From the NCBI RefSeq assembly GCF_000316665.1, contig NC_019678.1, positions 7,535,001 to 7,599,000 of the forward strand: a DNA stretch of 64,000 nucleotides, read 5' to 3'. This document shows, in pieces, positions 45,579 to 54,713 of the stretch (position 1 is its first letter; each line of letters opens with the position of its first letter). Under the pieces are notes generated by a model. That model was not told where the DNA came from. It saw nothing but the letters and a program-made list of their open reading frames with translations, and did not search any database. Position numbers and translations under genes: made by a program. This DNA comes from Rivularia sp. PCC 7116. GTDB lineage: Bacteria; Cyanobacteriota; Cyanobacteriia; Cyanobacteriales; Nostocaceae.

Positions 45579-46463
45579 ATGAGCTTAACCGAACTTGAAG
45601 TAGTTTTAGAACAATTACGTAACTTTACTTGGGGAGAAACTCCAAGTGAAATGCGTGCTAATTTTGAAGCCGGTTTTTCAATGCCGTCTCATCCTACAGC
45701 GACAGTATCTGAAGTCAATTGTAATGGTGTAATAGCAGATTTAATCTCAACCCCAAAAGCAGCAAAAGACAAAATCATTTTGTATCTACATGGTGGTGGA
45801 TTTATGGTTGGGAATCGCAAAACTTATCGACGATTAGCTAGCGATTTATCAGCAGCAAGCAACGCTCAAGTATTGTTAATCGAATACCGACTAGCTCCGG
45901 AATATCCTTTCCCCGCAGCACTCGAAGATACTTTAATCGCCTATAATTGGTTAATCAAAGAACGTGGTTTTAATTCTAATCAAATTGCTGTAGCTGGCGA
46001 TTCTGCTGGCGGAAATTTAGCGCTTTCTTTGCTAATTTCGTTACGTTCTAATTGTGAATCTCTTCCCGTCGCAACGTTGTTAATATCGCCTCTTACAGAT
46101 ATGCAAAGAACTGGCAAAACGGTTCAAACCAAAGCTGAATTTGACCTGATGGTGTCGCCACAGTTATTAGATACAGTGGTAAATTTGTATTTGCCCGACG
46201 GTAACTTTAGTAACCCAATAGTTTCGCCAATATTTGCTGATTTATCGGGTTTACCACCAATGTTAATTCACGTGGGTAGCCAAGAAGTTCTCCTTGATGA
46301 TTCGCTGCGATTAGCACGTCAAGCGGCTTTGAGTAATGTTTCAGTTGAACTTAAAGTTTGGAAAGATATGATTCACTGCTTGCATTTATTTGCACCGATT
46401 CTTACCGAAGGAAGTGAGGCGATCGCACAAGCTGGAGATTTTCTTAAATATTATCTCAATTAG
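45579..46463 (+). CDS. Alpha/beta hydrolase, hormone-sensitive-lipase type
   Basis: A 294-residue esterase of the HSL/acetyl-esterase family. HGGGFMVG (71-78) is the oxyanion loop, Ser142 is in AGDSAGGNLA, Asp240 or Asp241 in HVGSQEVLLDD, and His266 in DMIHCLH. It would hydrolyse short-chain esters in the cytoplasm. It lies on the opposite strand between the TLP/kinase pair and hen1. No link to RNA repair is evident. Confidence 0.9.
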   Translation: MSLTELEVVLEQLRNFTWGETPSEMRANFEAGFSMPSHPTATVSEVNCNGVIADLISTPKAAKDKIILYLHGGGFMVGNRKTYRRLASDLSAASNAQVLLIEYRLAPEYPFPAALEDTLIAYNWLIKERGFNSNQIAVAGDSAGGNLALSLLISLRSNCESLPVATLLISPLTDMQRTGKTVQTKAEFDLMVSPQLLDTVVNLYLPDGNFSNPIVSPIFADLSGLPPMLIHVGSQEVLLDDSLRLARQAALSNVSVELKVWKDMIHCLHLFAPILTEGSEAIAQAGDFLKYYLN

Positions 46464-46501
46464 AGGATGTTGAAAACGAAAGAGGATTATCAAATTCCGT
46501 A

Positions 46502-46524
46502 GAGACGTAGTACTGCTAAGTCTC
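46502..46524. repeat. GAGACGTAGTA palindrome, imperfect
   Basis: A diverged 23-bp member of the GAGACGTAGCA family (one arm mismatched), between the convergent ends of the esterase and hen1 genes, where it could serve as a bidirectional 3'-end hairpin. Confidence 0.7.
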
Positions 46525-46546
46525 TACATATTTTCTTGTTTTATTG

Positions 46547-47935
46547 TTAATTAATAACTGAAAACACAACCATTTGTGTCGGTGAACCTACTTCTAAATC
46601 TTCCTCTCCTATATTTTTCAATTCTACGCTATAACTAAATTTTTCTCCTACTTTTTTTGCCCAGTTTTGAAATTCTACTCTTGTCCATTCAAAGCGATGG
46701 TCTTTATGACGTAATTTCCCTGCTGGTAGACTTTCAAATTTAACGTTATATTCTATATTTGGTGTGGTTACTATTGCTATTTGCGGTCTTGCAAATTCAA
46801 ATAAAACTCTTTCAAATGCACTCAATCGGGGCAAATCAAGATGCTCTATAACTTCAATTACCGCAGCCGCATCGTATCCGGTAATGCGTTTATCTCTGTA
46901 AGTTAAACTACCTTGAATCAACTGTAATTTTTCCCATTGATTGCGAGGTAAATACAAACGATCTAATCTTTCTTTAGTAATTTCTAAAGAGCGATAGGAA
47001 ACGTCTACTCCAGTAACTTTTTCAAAATAAGTGTCTTTCAAAAGTAATTTAAGTAAATTTCCTTGCCCGCAACCCAAATCGACAACTTGTTTGGCATTAT
47101 TCTGTTTTAATACTTCTACAACTGAATTCAAACGCTGTTGATTTAAACTTAAGGGTTTTTCTACAGCTGCTTCTTCTTTATCGTGATTTTCTTCAGCACT
47201 GTCTGGATCTGGTTCGTTGGGTTCGGTTAGTTGCGCTAAAGCTGCACGAGTTAAACGATACTGACGTTTGAGATAGCGTTTGGTAATCTCTTCCTTTAAT
47301 GGATGTTCCTTTAACCAACCTTCCCCGTGACGCAATAGTTTTTCTACTTCTTCTTCGTTTACCCAATAGTGTTTGTTATTATCTAAAACTGGTATTAAAA
47401 CATAAAGATGGCTAAGTAAAAGCGAAAGCGGTAAAGTGTTTTCTAATTCAACTGTGAAATATTTACTTTCTCCCCAATCCGGGAAAGTTTCATCTAAAGG
47501 ATAATTTTGCAAACTTACCTGATAACCTAAAGGTTCAAACAATTCTCGTAGAAAGCCTTCACTCCCATGACAAGGTAAAACCGATATTTTTGCTACTAAC
47601 GGTATCGCTGTTTCTACTAGCTCAGGTTTATCCTTACAACGCCCACCCAAAGCCGTACCAAATACTTGAGATATCGCAACGCTGAAAAATGAAGAAGCTA
47701 CATAAGGGCGATCGTTTACATAAGCATCCAGCGTCAAAGTTCTCTTTCTAACTAGTTTTACCGGATTAATATCTAATAATAACGCTGCGGTACATCGTTG
47801 TTCGTTAGCTTCCGGGTAGAAAACATGTGCTTCTCCAAAGGGAAGCGAAAACGACTGACAGCGATTTGGATGTTTGTGGAGAAGATAACCCAAATCGGTG
47901 GCTGGTTGGTGGGTGGTAGCGATGGTTAGCAGCAT
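46547..47935 (-). CDS. hen1: 3'-terminal RNA ribose 2'-O-methyltransferase Hen1
   Basis: A 462-residue bacterial Hen1. Residues 1-240 form the N-terminal domain that activates the Pnkp ligase. Residues about 260-462 are the methyltransferase: SAM motif VVDLGCGQGN (285-292), and the metal-binding set Glu361, Glu364, His365 (AVIEVIEHL) plus a His in LRHKDHRFEW (His410 or His413). It methylates the 2'-OH of the 3'-terminal ribose at RNA breaks, so the repaired site resists re-cutting. Bacterial hen1 usually lies directly beside pnkp; here 4.9 kb with TLP, kinase, esterase and TPR genes separates them on the same strand. Length fits the family (about 460). Confidence 0.95.
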   Translation of the reverse strand: MLLTIATTHQPATDLGYLLHKHPNRCQSFSLPFGEAHVFYPEANEQRCTAALLLDINPVKLVRKRTLTLDAYVNDRPYVASSFFSVAISQVFGTALGGRCKDKPELVETAIPLVAKISVLPCHGSEGFLRELFEPLGYQVSLQNYPLDETFPDWGESKYFTVELENTLPLSLLLSHLYVLIPVLDNNKHYWVNEEEVEKLLRHGEGWLKEHPLKEEITKRYLKRQYRLTRAALAQLTEPNEPDPDSAEENHDKEEAAVEKPLSLNQQRLNSVVEVLKQNNAKQVVDLGCGQGNLLKLLLKDTYFEKVTGVDVSYRSLEITKERLDRLYLPRNQWEKLQLIQGSLTYRDKRITGYDAAAVIEVIEHLDLPRLSAFERVLFEFARPQIAIVTTPNIEYNVKFESLPAGKLRHKDHRFEWTRVEFQNWAKKVGEKFSYSVELKNIGEEDLEVGSPTQMVVFSVIN

Positions 47936-48177
47936 TTTGTTAAAGCATGGGGAGACAGTCTTTAAGGTAACATTTTAGATATTTTTTTAACGCAGAGGAG
48001 GGCAAAGGTAAACGCGGAGGAAGAAAAAACATTAGTAACTATAATGCGGCTTCTGAAATTTTGCGTAAAAAAACATATATATATATTCTCGTAAAAGGTT
48101 TATAGAATCCTGATAAGCAATGATAGGGTTTAAAAAGCTCTTTTATACTCCGCAAAAATCTGAACAGATACGTAATT

Positions 48178-49028
48178 ATGTCTAACAATGCTTACACTAC
48201 TGGTGAAAATCTTTTGGGATTTGAAGAAAGTGTTTTAGAGGATTTAGGTCAAGGATATAACTTAGTTGATGTTGCGTATGGTGATGGTAAGTGGGTTGGA
48301 ATTTATCAAGACACACCTGGGAATAGTAGTTTTATCGCTGTAAGCAGTGCTGAGGAACTTACACAAACTGTTCAACAGCAGTGGGAGCAAGGAGGATATC
48401 GCTTAACTGATGTTGAATACGGTGAAGCACTGCGTTGCGGAGGTTCCCTCCGTTGTAGCAAGTGCTGAACCCGAAGGGTGATGGTGTTTGGTTCGGGACT
48501 TTTGAAGAAAATTATGGTGCTAATACTTATAGCCTTTCAACCAGTCTTACTGAACTTACAGAAGATATTTCAGAAGTATGGAATTGGAATAAAGGATATG
48601 ACTTAGTTGATGTTGAATACGGTGATGGTATCTGGTTTGGGACTTTTCGAGATGTTCCTGGTACTGGTGGTTATAACACTGCAAGCAGTATTGATGAATT
48701 CAAACAAGATATTTCAGCAAGATGGGAAGAAGGATATGACTTAGTTGATGTTGAATACGGTGATGGTATCTGGTTTGGGGTTTTTCAACAAAATTACAGT
48801 ATTAACAGTGGTTATGTCTCTGGAAGCACTTTTGATGAACTTCTAGCAGATGGTAAAGAATTATTTAGCCAAGGATACGAATTAGTTAATGTTGAATACG
48901 GTGATGGTATTTGGTTTGGGACTATAGAAAAACAGACTGATACGGCTTTCTATGACAGCTACCTCGATTCATCACTACAGTTAACTGAGATAAGCTTAGA
49001 GCCAGATTTTTTATTACAGGATTTTTGA
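48178..49028 (+). pseudogene. Repeat protein gene split by a 56-bp insertion
   Basis: Reads as one gene of about 265 codons with five units of roughly 45 residues, each containing YDLVDVEYGDGIWFG or a variant, resembling the repeat of DUF7477-like proteins. The first frame (48178-48468) has LVDVAYGDGKWVG and then loses frame after VEYGE. The second (from 48462) resumes with DGVWFGTFEENYG. The cause is a 56-bp repeat insertion (48426-48481) that also adds a 5-bp GGTGA duplication. Removing it restores the frame. The product is unknown. The downstream half has its own possible ATG, but a two-part functional protein is unlikely. Confidence 0.8.
48426..48481. mobile_element. Small dispersed repeat inserted in a gene
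   Basis: Inserted between two copies of GGTGA (48421-48425 and 48477-48481): 51 bp of new DNA plus the 5-bp duplication. The core forms an imperfect hairpin (GCACTGCGTTGCGGAGG against CCTCCGTTGTAGCAAGTGC). Such short palindromic elements are common in Nostocales. It disrupts the host frame (56 bp, not a multiple of three). Confidence 0.75.
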
Positions 49029-49341
49029 AAAGTCAGGTATATTGTAAAAAAGCTCTCTCAGTATACGCTGTGAATAGATATTACGCGGCACCGAGAAAAA
49101 TCCTACCGTCCTACCTACGTTCGTTGTCAAAAAATCTAGTCCACGCAGGTGGACTTCGTAATTGTAGCCCCAGACTTTCAGTCTGCGGGCTTACCAATTA
49201 CCAATTAACAATTACCCATCACCAATCCCCATCCCCAATTACGAATTGCGAATTGTTAAAAAGGCGCATATTTGACTCCAAAAAAACCCAAAATACCGGA
49301 GACTGAAAAAATAGCAGTTAATATTAATCCCAGTCTCCACC
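49029..49341. other. Intergenic repeat-rich stretch
   Basis: No gene. Contains palindromes AGTCCAC/GTGGACT (49138-49155) and AGACT/AGTCT around 49172, then degenerate AATTACC/AATTACG heptamers (49193-49256). A plus-strand frame through it is only a by-product of these repeats. Confidence 0.55.
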
Positions 49342-50394
49342 GTGAAGATTTCTACAAATTACTCAGCAGCAACCGAATCCCGTAAAGCCGACCACATCCG
49401 CATCTGTCTGGAGGAAGATGTTCAGTTTCGTCAAACTACTAGTGGGTTGGAAAGATATCGTTTTGACCATTGTTGTCTACCAGAAATTGACCGCTCGGAA
49501 ATTGACATCAGTACTACATTTTTAGGTAAACCTATGAATGCACCGTTGCTAATTTCTTCGATGACTGGGGGAACTCAAGAAGCTAAAACTATCAATACTC
49601 GTTTAGCGAAAGTTGCTCAACATTACAGGTTGGCTATGGGTGTCGGCTCTCAACGAGTTGCGGTAGAGAATCCGCAGGTTTCTGATACTTTTGCAGTTCG
49701 CAAATATGCTCCCGATATATTATTGTTTGCTAATTTGGGAGCAATTCAACTCAATTACAGTTACGGTTTGGATGAATGTCTGCGAGTTGTCGATCTTCTC
49801 GAAGCCGATGCGCTGATTTTGCATCTCAACCCGCTACAAGAATGCATTCAGCCCAAAGGTGATACTAATTTCTGTGGAGTTTTGGACAAAATTGCCACTT
49901 TATGCGATAAATTACCGGTACCTGTAATTGTTAAAGAAGTCGGTAATGGCATTTCAGCGAAAATGGCTCATAAGCTGATTGGTGCAGGAGTGACGGCGAT
50001 TGATGTGGCTGGCGCGGGGGGCACTTCTTGGGCTTTGGTAGAAAGCGAGCGTGCTGATAATGTTTTACAGCGGCGTTTGGGTAGAACCTTCGCTGATTGG
50101 GGCGTACCAACCGCTGAGTGCATCACCGGAATCAGCGCGATCGCACCGGAGATACCTTTGATTGCTTCGGGAGGTTTGCGTCATGGCGTGGATGTGGCAA
50201 AAGCTATTGCGTTAGGAGCGGATTTAGCTGGATTGGCGATGCCGTTTTTGCAAGCTGCAACATCATCGGAAGCTACACTTTACGATTTAGCAAAAGTTTT
50301 AATTGCGGAAATTAGCACCGTACTATTTTGTACTGGTAACGCTACACTAGAACAGCTTAAACATTCTGATAGTTTACAAAAAGCAGTTGAATAA
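49342..50394 (+). CDS. fni: Type 2 isopentenyl-diphosphate delta-isomerase
   Basis: A 350-residue FMN-dependent IPP isomerase, interconverting isopentenyl and dimethylallyl diphosphate after the MEP pathway, feeding carotenoid, chlorophyll phytol and quinone synthesis. Signatures: [15 protein letters not shown] at the N-terminus, [54 protein letters not shown] and [15 protein letters not shown]. The GTG start fixes the usual N-terminus. A carotenoid ketolase lies 7 kb away. No operon. Confidence 0.95.
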   Translation: MKISTNYSAATESRKADHIRICLEEDVQFRQTTSGLERYRFDHCCLPEIDRSEIDISTTFLGKPMNAPLLISSMTGGTQEAKTINTRLAKVAQHYRLAMGVGSQRVAVENPQVSDTFAVRKYAPDILLFANLGAIQLNYSYGLDECLRVVDLLEADALILHLNPLQECIQPKGDTNFCGVLDKIATLCDKLPVPVIVKEVGNGISAKMAHKLIGAGVTAIDVAGAGGTSWALVESERADNVLQRRLGRTFADWGVPTAECITGISAIAPEIPLIASGGLRHGVDVAKAIALGADLAGLAMPFLQAATSSEATLYDLAKVLIAEISTVLFCTGNATLEQLKHSDSLQKAVE

Positions 50395-50612
50395 TTCTAT
50401 ATCTCAATTATTGAGCATTTTTTCGGTGTTAGGAACAATATTTTTAGGAGACATTAGAAATATAAGGTAAATAATGCAGGATAATTTTTGAAATATGAAG
50501 TAATGCACGGAGGAAAATTTTGACAAGGTAGTTGTGCTTATGCGCTTATGCACTACTACAATTTTTACAATATAGTTAAGCGTAAATATTTATTAGTAAA
50601 ACCGGGGATAAT

Positions 50613-52448
50613 ATGCGTAATTTTATTAAACAAACTTTTGCTAGCTTAATTGGAAGTTTATTAGGGCTGTTTATTTTTGGAGGTATCAGTACTGTAGGAT
50701 TTTTCTTATTAGTTTTTGCTGCCGCTTCTTCAGATTCAGGACCAAAAGTAAAAGATTCTTCAATGTTGGTATTTGATTTATCAACTCAAATTACTGATGG
50801 AAAACCCGATTCCGGTTTAGTTTTACAGCAAGCGCTTTCGGGTAATTATCGGAAGCAGATGACATTACGTTCGGTTTTAGATGCTTTGGAAAAAGCTCGT
50901 ACCGATAAGCAAATTGTAGGGGTTTATTTGGATGCAAGAGACGCATCGGGAGCGGGAAGTGCGGGTTTTGCAACTCTTAAGGAGATTCGTCAGGCATTAG
51001 CAAAATTTCGCGATTCTGGTAAAAAAGTTGTTGCTTACGGTGTGGGATGGGGTGAAAAAGAATACTATCTCAGTTCGGTGGCGAATACCGTTATGGTTAA
51101 TCCTTATGGAGGAATGGAAATTAATGGTTTCAGCTCGCAACCGATGTTTTTAGCTGGAGCTTTGGAAAAGTTTGGTGTTGGAGTGCAGATTGTTCGGGTA
51201 GGAAAGTTCAAAGGTGCAGTTGAGCCTTTGGTTTTAAAACAATTAAGTCCAGAAAATCGCGAGCAAATTCAAACATTATTGAATGATTTATGGGGTGAAT
51301 GGCGCGGTACTGTAGGTAAAAGTCGTAAAATGACTCCCCAGCAGCTACAAACAATTGCCGATACTAAAGGTCTTTTGGAACCCGATGAAGCTAAAACCAA
51401 CCGTTTGGTGGATAAAGTAGCATATTTTGATGAAGTAGTTACAGAACTTAAAGAGTTTACCAAAACCGACAGTAAAGAAAAATCTTTTAAACAAATTGAT
51501 ATAGATGAATACGCTCAAATTGCTGATAAAAGTTTGAGTAAAAGAAGTTCAGAAAATAAAATAGCGGTAGTTTATGCAGAGGGTGGTATAGTTAACGGCA
51601 ATGGTGATGCTGGAGAAGTCGGAGGAACCCGCTTTGCTAAGATTTTCCGCCGTCTTCGTCAAGATAAAGATGTCAAAGCGGTGGTTTTACGGGTAAATTC
51701 TCCCGGTGGTAGCGCTACTGCATCGGAAATAATTCAACGAGAAATTAAATTAACTCGCGATGTGAAGCCAGTTGTGGTATCGATGGGCGATACAGCCGCA
51801 TCCGGTGGTTATTGGATAGCTGTAGATTCCAACCGCATTTTTGCCGAACCAAATACAATTACGGGTTCGATTGGCGTATTTGGCAGCATACCCAATATTC
51901 AAAAATTAGCTAACGACAACGGTATTACTTGGGATAGTGTCAAAACAGGAAAATACGCCGACATTGGTACTACAACTCGTCCCCAATCGCAAGCAGAACT
52001 AGCTATATTTCAAAACAGCGTCAATCGAATTTACAATAAATTTCTCGAAAAAGTCGCTAAAGGTAGAAATTTGCCTCAAGCCAAGGTTGCAGAAATTGCT
52101 CAAGGAAGAGTTTGGTCTGGTAAAACTGCAAAAGACATTGGTTTAGTCGATGAAATTGGTGGTTTAGATGCAGCTATCGAATATGCTGCAACAGAAGCAA
52201 AGTTAGGAGAAAAATGGCAATTACAAGAGTATCCCAAAGCCAGTAGCTTTAGCGAAAGATTTTTTGGAAAGGCTTCAGAAGAAACTCAAACTATTTTTAA
52301 AAGTAGCAAGAACAAAAATATACTCGAATCAAATCATCCTTTGACAGTTGAATTTAAGAAATTAAAAGCAGAAATAGCAGCCGTACAAAATATGAATGAC
52401 CCTTCCGGTGTATATGCTCGTTTACCTTTTAATTTGATAATTGAGTAG
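50613..52448 (+). CDS. sppA: Signal peptide peptidase SppA, 67K type
   Basis: A 611-residue membrane serine protease (protease IV) that degrades cleaved signal peptides; in cyanobacteria it is also linked to light acclimation. One N-terminal membrane helix (about 14-38) is followed by two tandem SppA domains. The catalytic Lys is probably Lys200 (VGKFKGAVEP) and the nucleophile Ser397 (GDTAASGGYW); ITGSIGVFG follows. Length matches the two-domain form. Single gene, with a GGGG-type ribosome site (CCGGGG, about 9 nt) before the ATG. Confidence 0.95.
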   Translation: MRNFIKQTFASLIGSLLGLFIFGGISTVGFFLLVFAAASSDSGPKVKDSSMLVFDLSTQITDGKPDSGLVLQQALSGNYRKQMTLRSVLDALEKARTDKQIVGVYLDARDASGAGSAGFATLKEIRQALAKFRDSGKKVVAYGVGWGEKEYYLSSVANTVMVNPYGGMEINGFSSQPMFLAGALEKFGVGVQIVRVGKFKGAVEPLVLKQLSPENREQIQTLLNDLWGEWRGTVGKSRKMTPQQLQTIADTKGLLEPDEAKTNRLVDKVAYFDEVVTELKEFTKTDSKEKSFKQIDIDEYAQIADKSLSKRSSENKIAVVYAEGGIVNGNGDAGEVGGTRFAKIFRRLRQDKDVKAVVLRVNSPGGSATASEIIQREIKLTRDVKPVVVSMGDTAASGGYWIAVDSNRIFAEPNTITGSIGVFGSIPNIQKLANDNGITWDSVKTGKYADIGTTTRPQSQAELAIFQNSVNRIYNKFLEKVAKGRNLPQAKVAEIAQGRVWSGKTAKDIGLVDEIGGLDAAIEYAATEAKLGEKWQLQEYPKASSFSERFFGKASEETQTIFKSSKNKNILESNHPLTVEFKKLKAEIAAVQNMNDPSGVYARLPFNLIIE

Positions 52449-52524
52449 AATCGATTATCAATAATTGATTGGTGTATATTCCCAAAGCGGGCAGGAATGC
52501 CCGCATGAAACGATTTTGAATGAT

Positions 52525-52852
52525 TTATCTTTGTCTTGTATAAAATATACCGTTAAGTACTAAACCGTTTCTATCTCCGGGTACGTAAAAAGCAATATGA
52601 TTGGTTTGTTTACCATCGGGATAATTGAAAGTTAAGTCATATCCGTTTATTCTAAAATTTCCATAATTGCGACTATTGCGACTCCCAACACCACTTCCAC
52701 TACGTCTACCTCTGCGATTACGAGTTGAAGCATCTACGCCTATAAAGCTAGAACTTTGAAATTGACCATTGGGATAAAAAACAAATTTACCTTCATTGTA
52801 CCGATTAACGCGAGGCGCTCTACCAATAATTAAACCAACAGAACGAAAGGAC
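52525..52852 (-). pseudogene. 3' remnant of an unknown gene
   Basis: About 108 codons ending at a clean stop. It has no start codon and an in-frame stop just upstream. The content is protein-like: VGLIIGRAPRVNRYNEGKF, an Arg/Ser/Gly-rich loop (RRGRRSGSGVGSR), then YDLTFNYPDGKQTNHIAFYV. Family not recognised; beta-rich, possibly a secreted protein. The 5' part is lost at the junction with the next remnant. Confidence 0.6.
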
Positions 52853-53073
52853 CCTTAAACAGTCATTTAAGAAGACATTTAATAGCTTTAGAAGCACAAC
52901 CAGAATTAGCAATTGCTTTTCAAAAAGTTATTAATTCAAGTTGTCCAGTTAATATACCTGCTTTGGAAATGTTTAAATTACATAGTATGGGATTAGTCAC
53001 AATAAAGAGGAGTAAAGCAATTCTATATTGCCAACTTTATCGTCAGTATTTTCGAGAAATGAATAGATTTTAA
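52840..53073 (+). pseudogene. 3' remnant of cyanobacterial AAA-like ATPase gene
   Basis: About 77 codons reading KGPLNSHLRRHL...LEAQPELAIAFQKVINSSCPV...FKLHSMGLVTIKRSKAILYCQLYRQYFRE. This closely follows the C-terminus of the large AAA-like/vWA-associated proteins common in filamentous cyanobacteria. The N-terminal 300 or more residues are missing. It abuts the remnant on the other strand, so a deletion or rearrangement removed the 5' ends of both. Confidence 0.75.
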
Positions 53074-53131
53074 AAACTTGTTTAAAATAATTGTACGGTG
53101 TGTAACGGCTATAATATTAATATTACGGTAT

Positions 53132-53189
53132 GTCATTGCGAGCGAAGCAATCCCAAGGACTCGGATTATTTCATTCCACTCGCAATGAC
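53132..53189. repeat. GTCATTGCGAG inverted repeat
   Basis: GTCATTGCGAG on the left and CTCGCAATGAC on the right, 58 bp overall, a well-known type of dispersed bacterial repeat, located just after the P450 stop. Confidence 0.8.
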
Positions 53190-53215
53190 AAATGTTCATC
53201 CGAACATAATATTAC

Positions 53216-54556
53216 TTAAACACTTTTCAGCACAACCTGAATACCTGTCTTCGGACGCAGAGTAACTGAAGGTTGTTTCTCAATTACCTGGTTGGGTACA
53301 AGTTCTAGGTGAAACGACTGGGCTATTGTAGCTAGCAATAATACCGCTTCCATCATGGCGAAGCTTTTACCAATGCAAACACGCGGTCCATCACCAAAGG
53401 GGAAATATACACCTCGTGGTAAAGTTTTCTCAAAATCATTAGCCCAACGCTCTGGATTAAACACTTCTGGATTTGTAAAATAGCGAGAATCGTGATGCAT
53501 CACCCATTGACTGATATTAAGGGTTGTTCCTTTGGGAATACTGTATCCGCCAATTTCACAATCCTCTGTGGCTTGTCTGCTTAAGTCAGTAACAGTAGGA
53601 TATAGTCGTAAAGCTTCTTTAATCACCATAGTTGTGTAGGGTAGCCGCTGCAAATCTTCAATGGTGGGCGCATTACCCTGCAAAACAGCCTTTAGCTCTT
53701 CGTCTAGTTTGGCTCTAATATCAGGATTTTCTCCGAGCAGCATCCATGCCCAAGACAGTGTATTGGCGGTGGTTTCATGTCCTGCTACGATGAGGGTCGC
53801 GACTTCGTCTCGTAGCTGCCGGTTTGTCATGCGGCTACCATCGTCAGCATCTTCTACTTTCATCAGCATACCCAGCAAGTCATTGCCATACTCGCCAGTT
53901 TCGCGGCGATGCTCAATCATGGCATAAACTGTTTCATCAAGCAACACAATAGCATCCTCATAACGCTTATCTGCGGGTGTCTTTGTTTCATCTCCAGCTA
54001 AGAGTGAATTAGTCTTTTCAACAAACCAATTCATAGCTTCTTCTACTGCTTGAGCAACATTTCCCGCATCTCCACCTGCAATATCCTGGTTGAAAATAGT
54101 TTTCATCACAATATTGAGAGTGAGATGCATCATTTCTTGATGTATATCTAAAGTATCCTCAGCTTTCCAATTCTCTAACATCCGCTGAGTGTATTCAACC
54201 ATAGTTTCACCGTAACCGTTAATTCGTCTTTGGTGAAAAATAGGTTGAGCAAGCCGTCGCTGACGCTGCCAAAAACTTCCTTCGCTGGTCAACAAACCGT
54301 TGCCTAATAAAGTCTTTAGCAATTCCATATCTTCTGCTTTCACAAATAACTGTCTGTCTCTGAGAACTTGAGTTATGTGTTCGGGATTTGTGAGAAGACA
54401 AAATAGGTCGTTTTCTAACTGGATAGGGACAATTTCTCCATATTTGCGAGCGCAGCCTGTCATAAATGCTAAGGGATCTTGACCATATTCTTCTATAGCT
54501 GTAGCTGCATCTGGTCCAGATAAACTTAGTATACTTTGACCCTGGTTGCTTGTCAT
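53216..54556 (-). CDS. Cytochrome P450
   Basis: A 446-residue soluble P450. Heme-ligand Cys394 is in FGDGPRVCIGKSFA, the oxygen-activation helix I motif is AGHETT (258-263), and the ExxR pair is Glu314/Arg317 (EALRLYP). It has no membrane anchor. Substrate unknown; relatives hydroxylate fatty acids or alkanes. It needs external ferredoxin and reductase, not in the window. Upstream DNA carries two copies of a 16-bp repeat shared with the TetR gene promoter, so it is probably controlled by that regulator. Confidence 0.94.
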   Translation of the reverse strand: MTSNQGQSILSLSGPDAATAIEEYGQDPLAFMTGCARKYGEIVPIQLENDLFCLLTNPEHITQVLRDRQLFVKAEDMELLKTLLGNGLLTSEGSFWQRQRRLAQPIFHQRRINGYGETMVEYTQRMLENWKAEDTLDIHQEMMHLTLNIVMKTIFNQDIAGGDAGNVAQAVEEAMNWFVEKTNSLLAGDETKTPADKRYEDAIVLLDETVYAMIEHRRETGEYGNDLLGMLMKVEDADDGSRMTNRQLRDEVATLIVAGHETTANTLSWAWMLLGENPDIRAKLDEELKAVLQGNAPTIEDLQRLPYTTMVIKEALRLYPTVTDLSRQATEDCEIGGYSIPKGTTLNISQWVMHHDSRYFTNPEVFNPERWANDFEKTLPRGVYFPFGDGPRVCIGKSFAMMEAVLLLATIAQSFHLELVPNQVIEKQPSVTLRPKTGIQVVLKSV

Positions 54557-54574
54557 GATGTTTCCTCAAAAAGC

Positions 54575-54616
54575 GAGTTTAGTTCATGTTTATACAATAT
54601 GAGCTTAATTCATGTT
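54575..54616. promoter_or_regulatory. Two candidate TetR operators before P450
   Basis: Two direct copies, GAGTTTAGTTCATGTT (54575-54590) and GAGCTTAATTCATGTT (54601-54616), differing at two or three positions, spaced 26 bp start to start. A third copy, GAGCATAGTTCATGTT, is at 55398. They sit 19-60 bp from the P450 start. Confidence 0.6.
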
Positions 54617-54713
54617 TTGTCAATAGGGGATTGGAAAAATAGTACAAATTGTTTCAGAAACTAGACCTTAAAAGATGTGTAGCGTGATGTCCGGCAAATT
54701 AAATTGCCTGTTT

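Larger units (their letters stand above)
52449..53215. other. Gene remnants and repeats
   Basis: No intact gene. From left to right: a GCGGGCAGGAATGCCCGC hairpin (52487-52504), a reverse-strand gene remnant, a plus-strand gene remnant abutting it, and a GTCATTGCGAG repeat. Confidence 0.6.

Noticed and set aside
49025-49306. A 93-codon plus-strand frame
   Set aside because: Runs through palindromic repeats and AATTACC heptamers; not protein-like.
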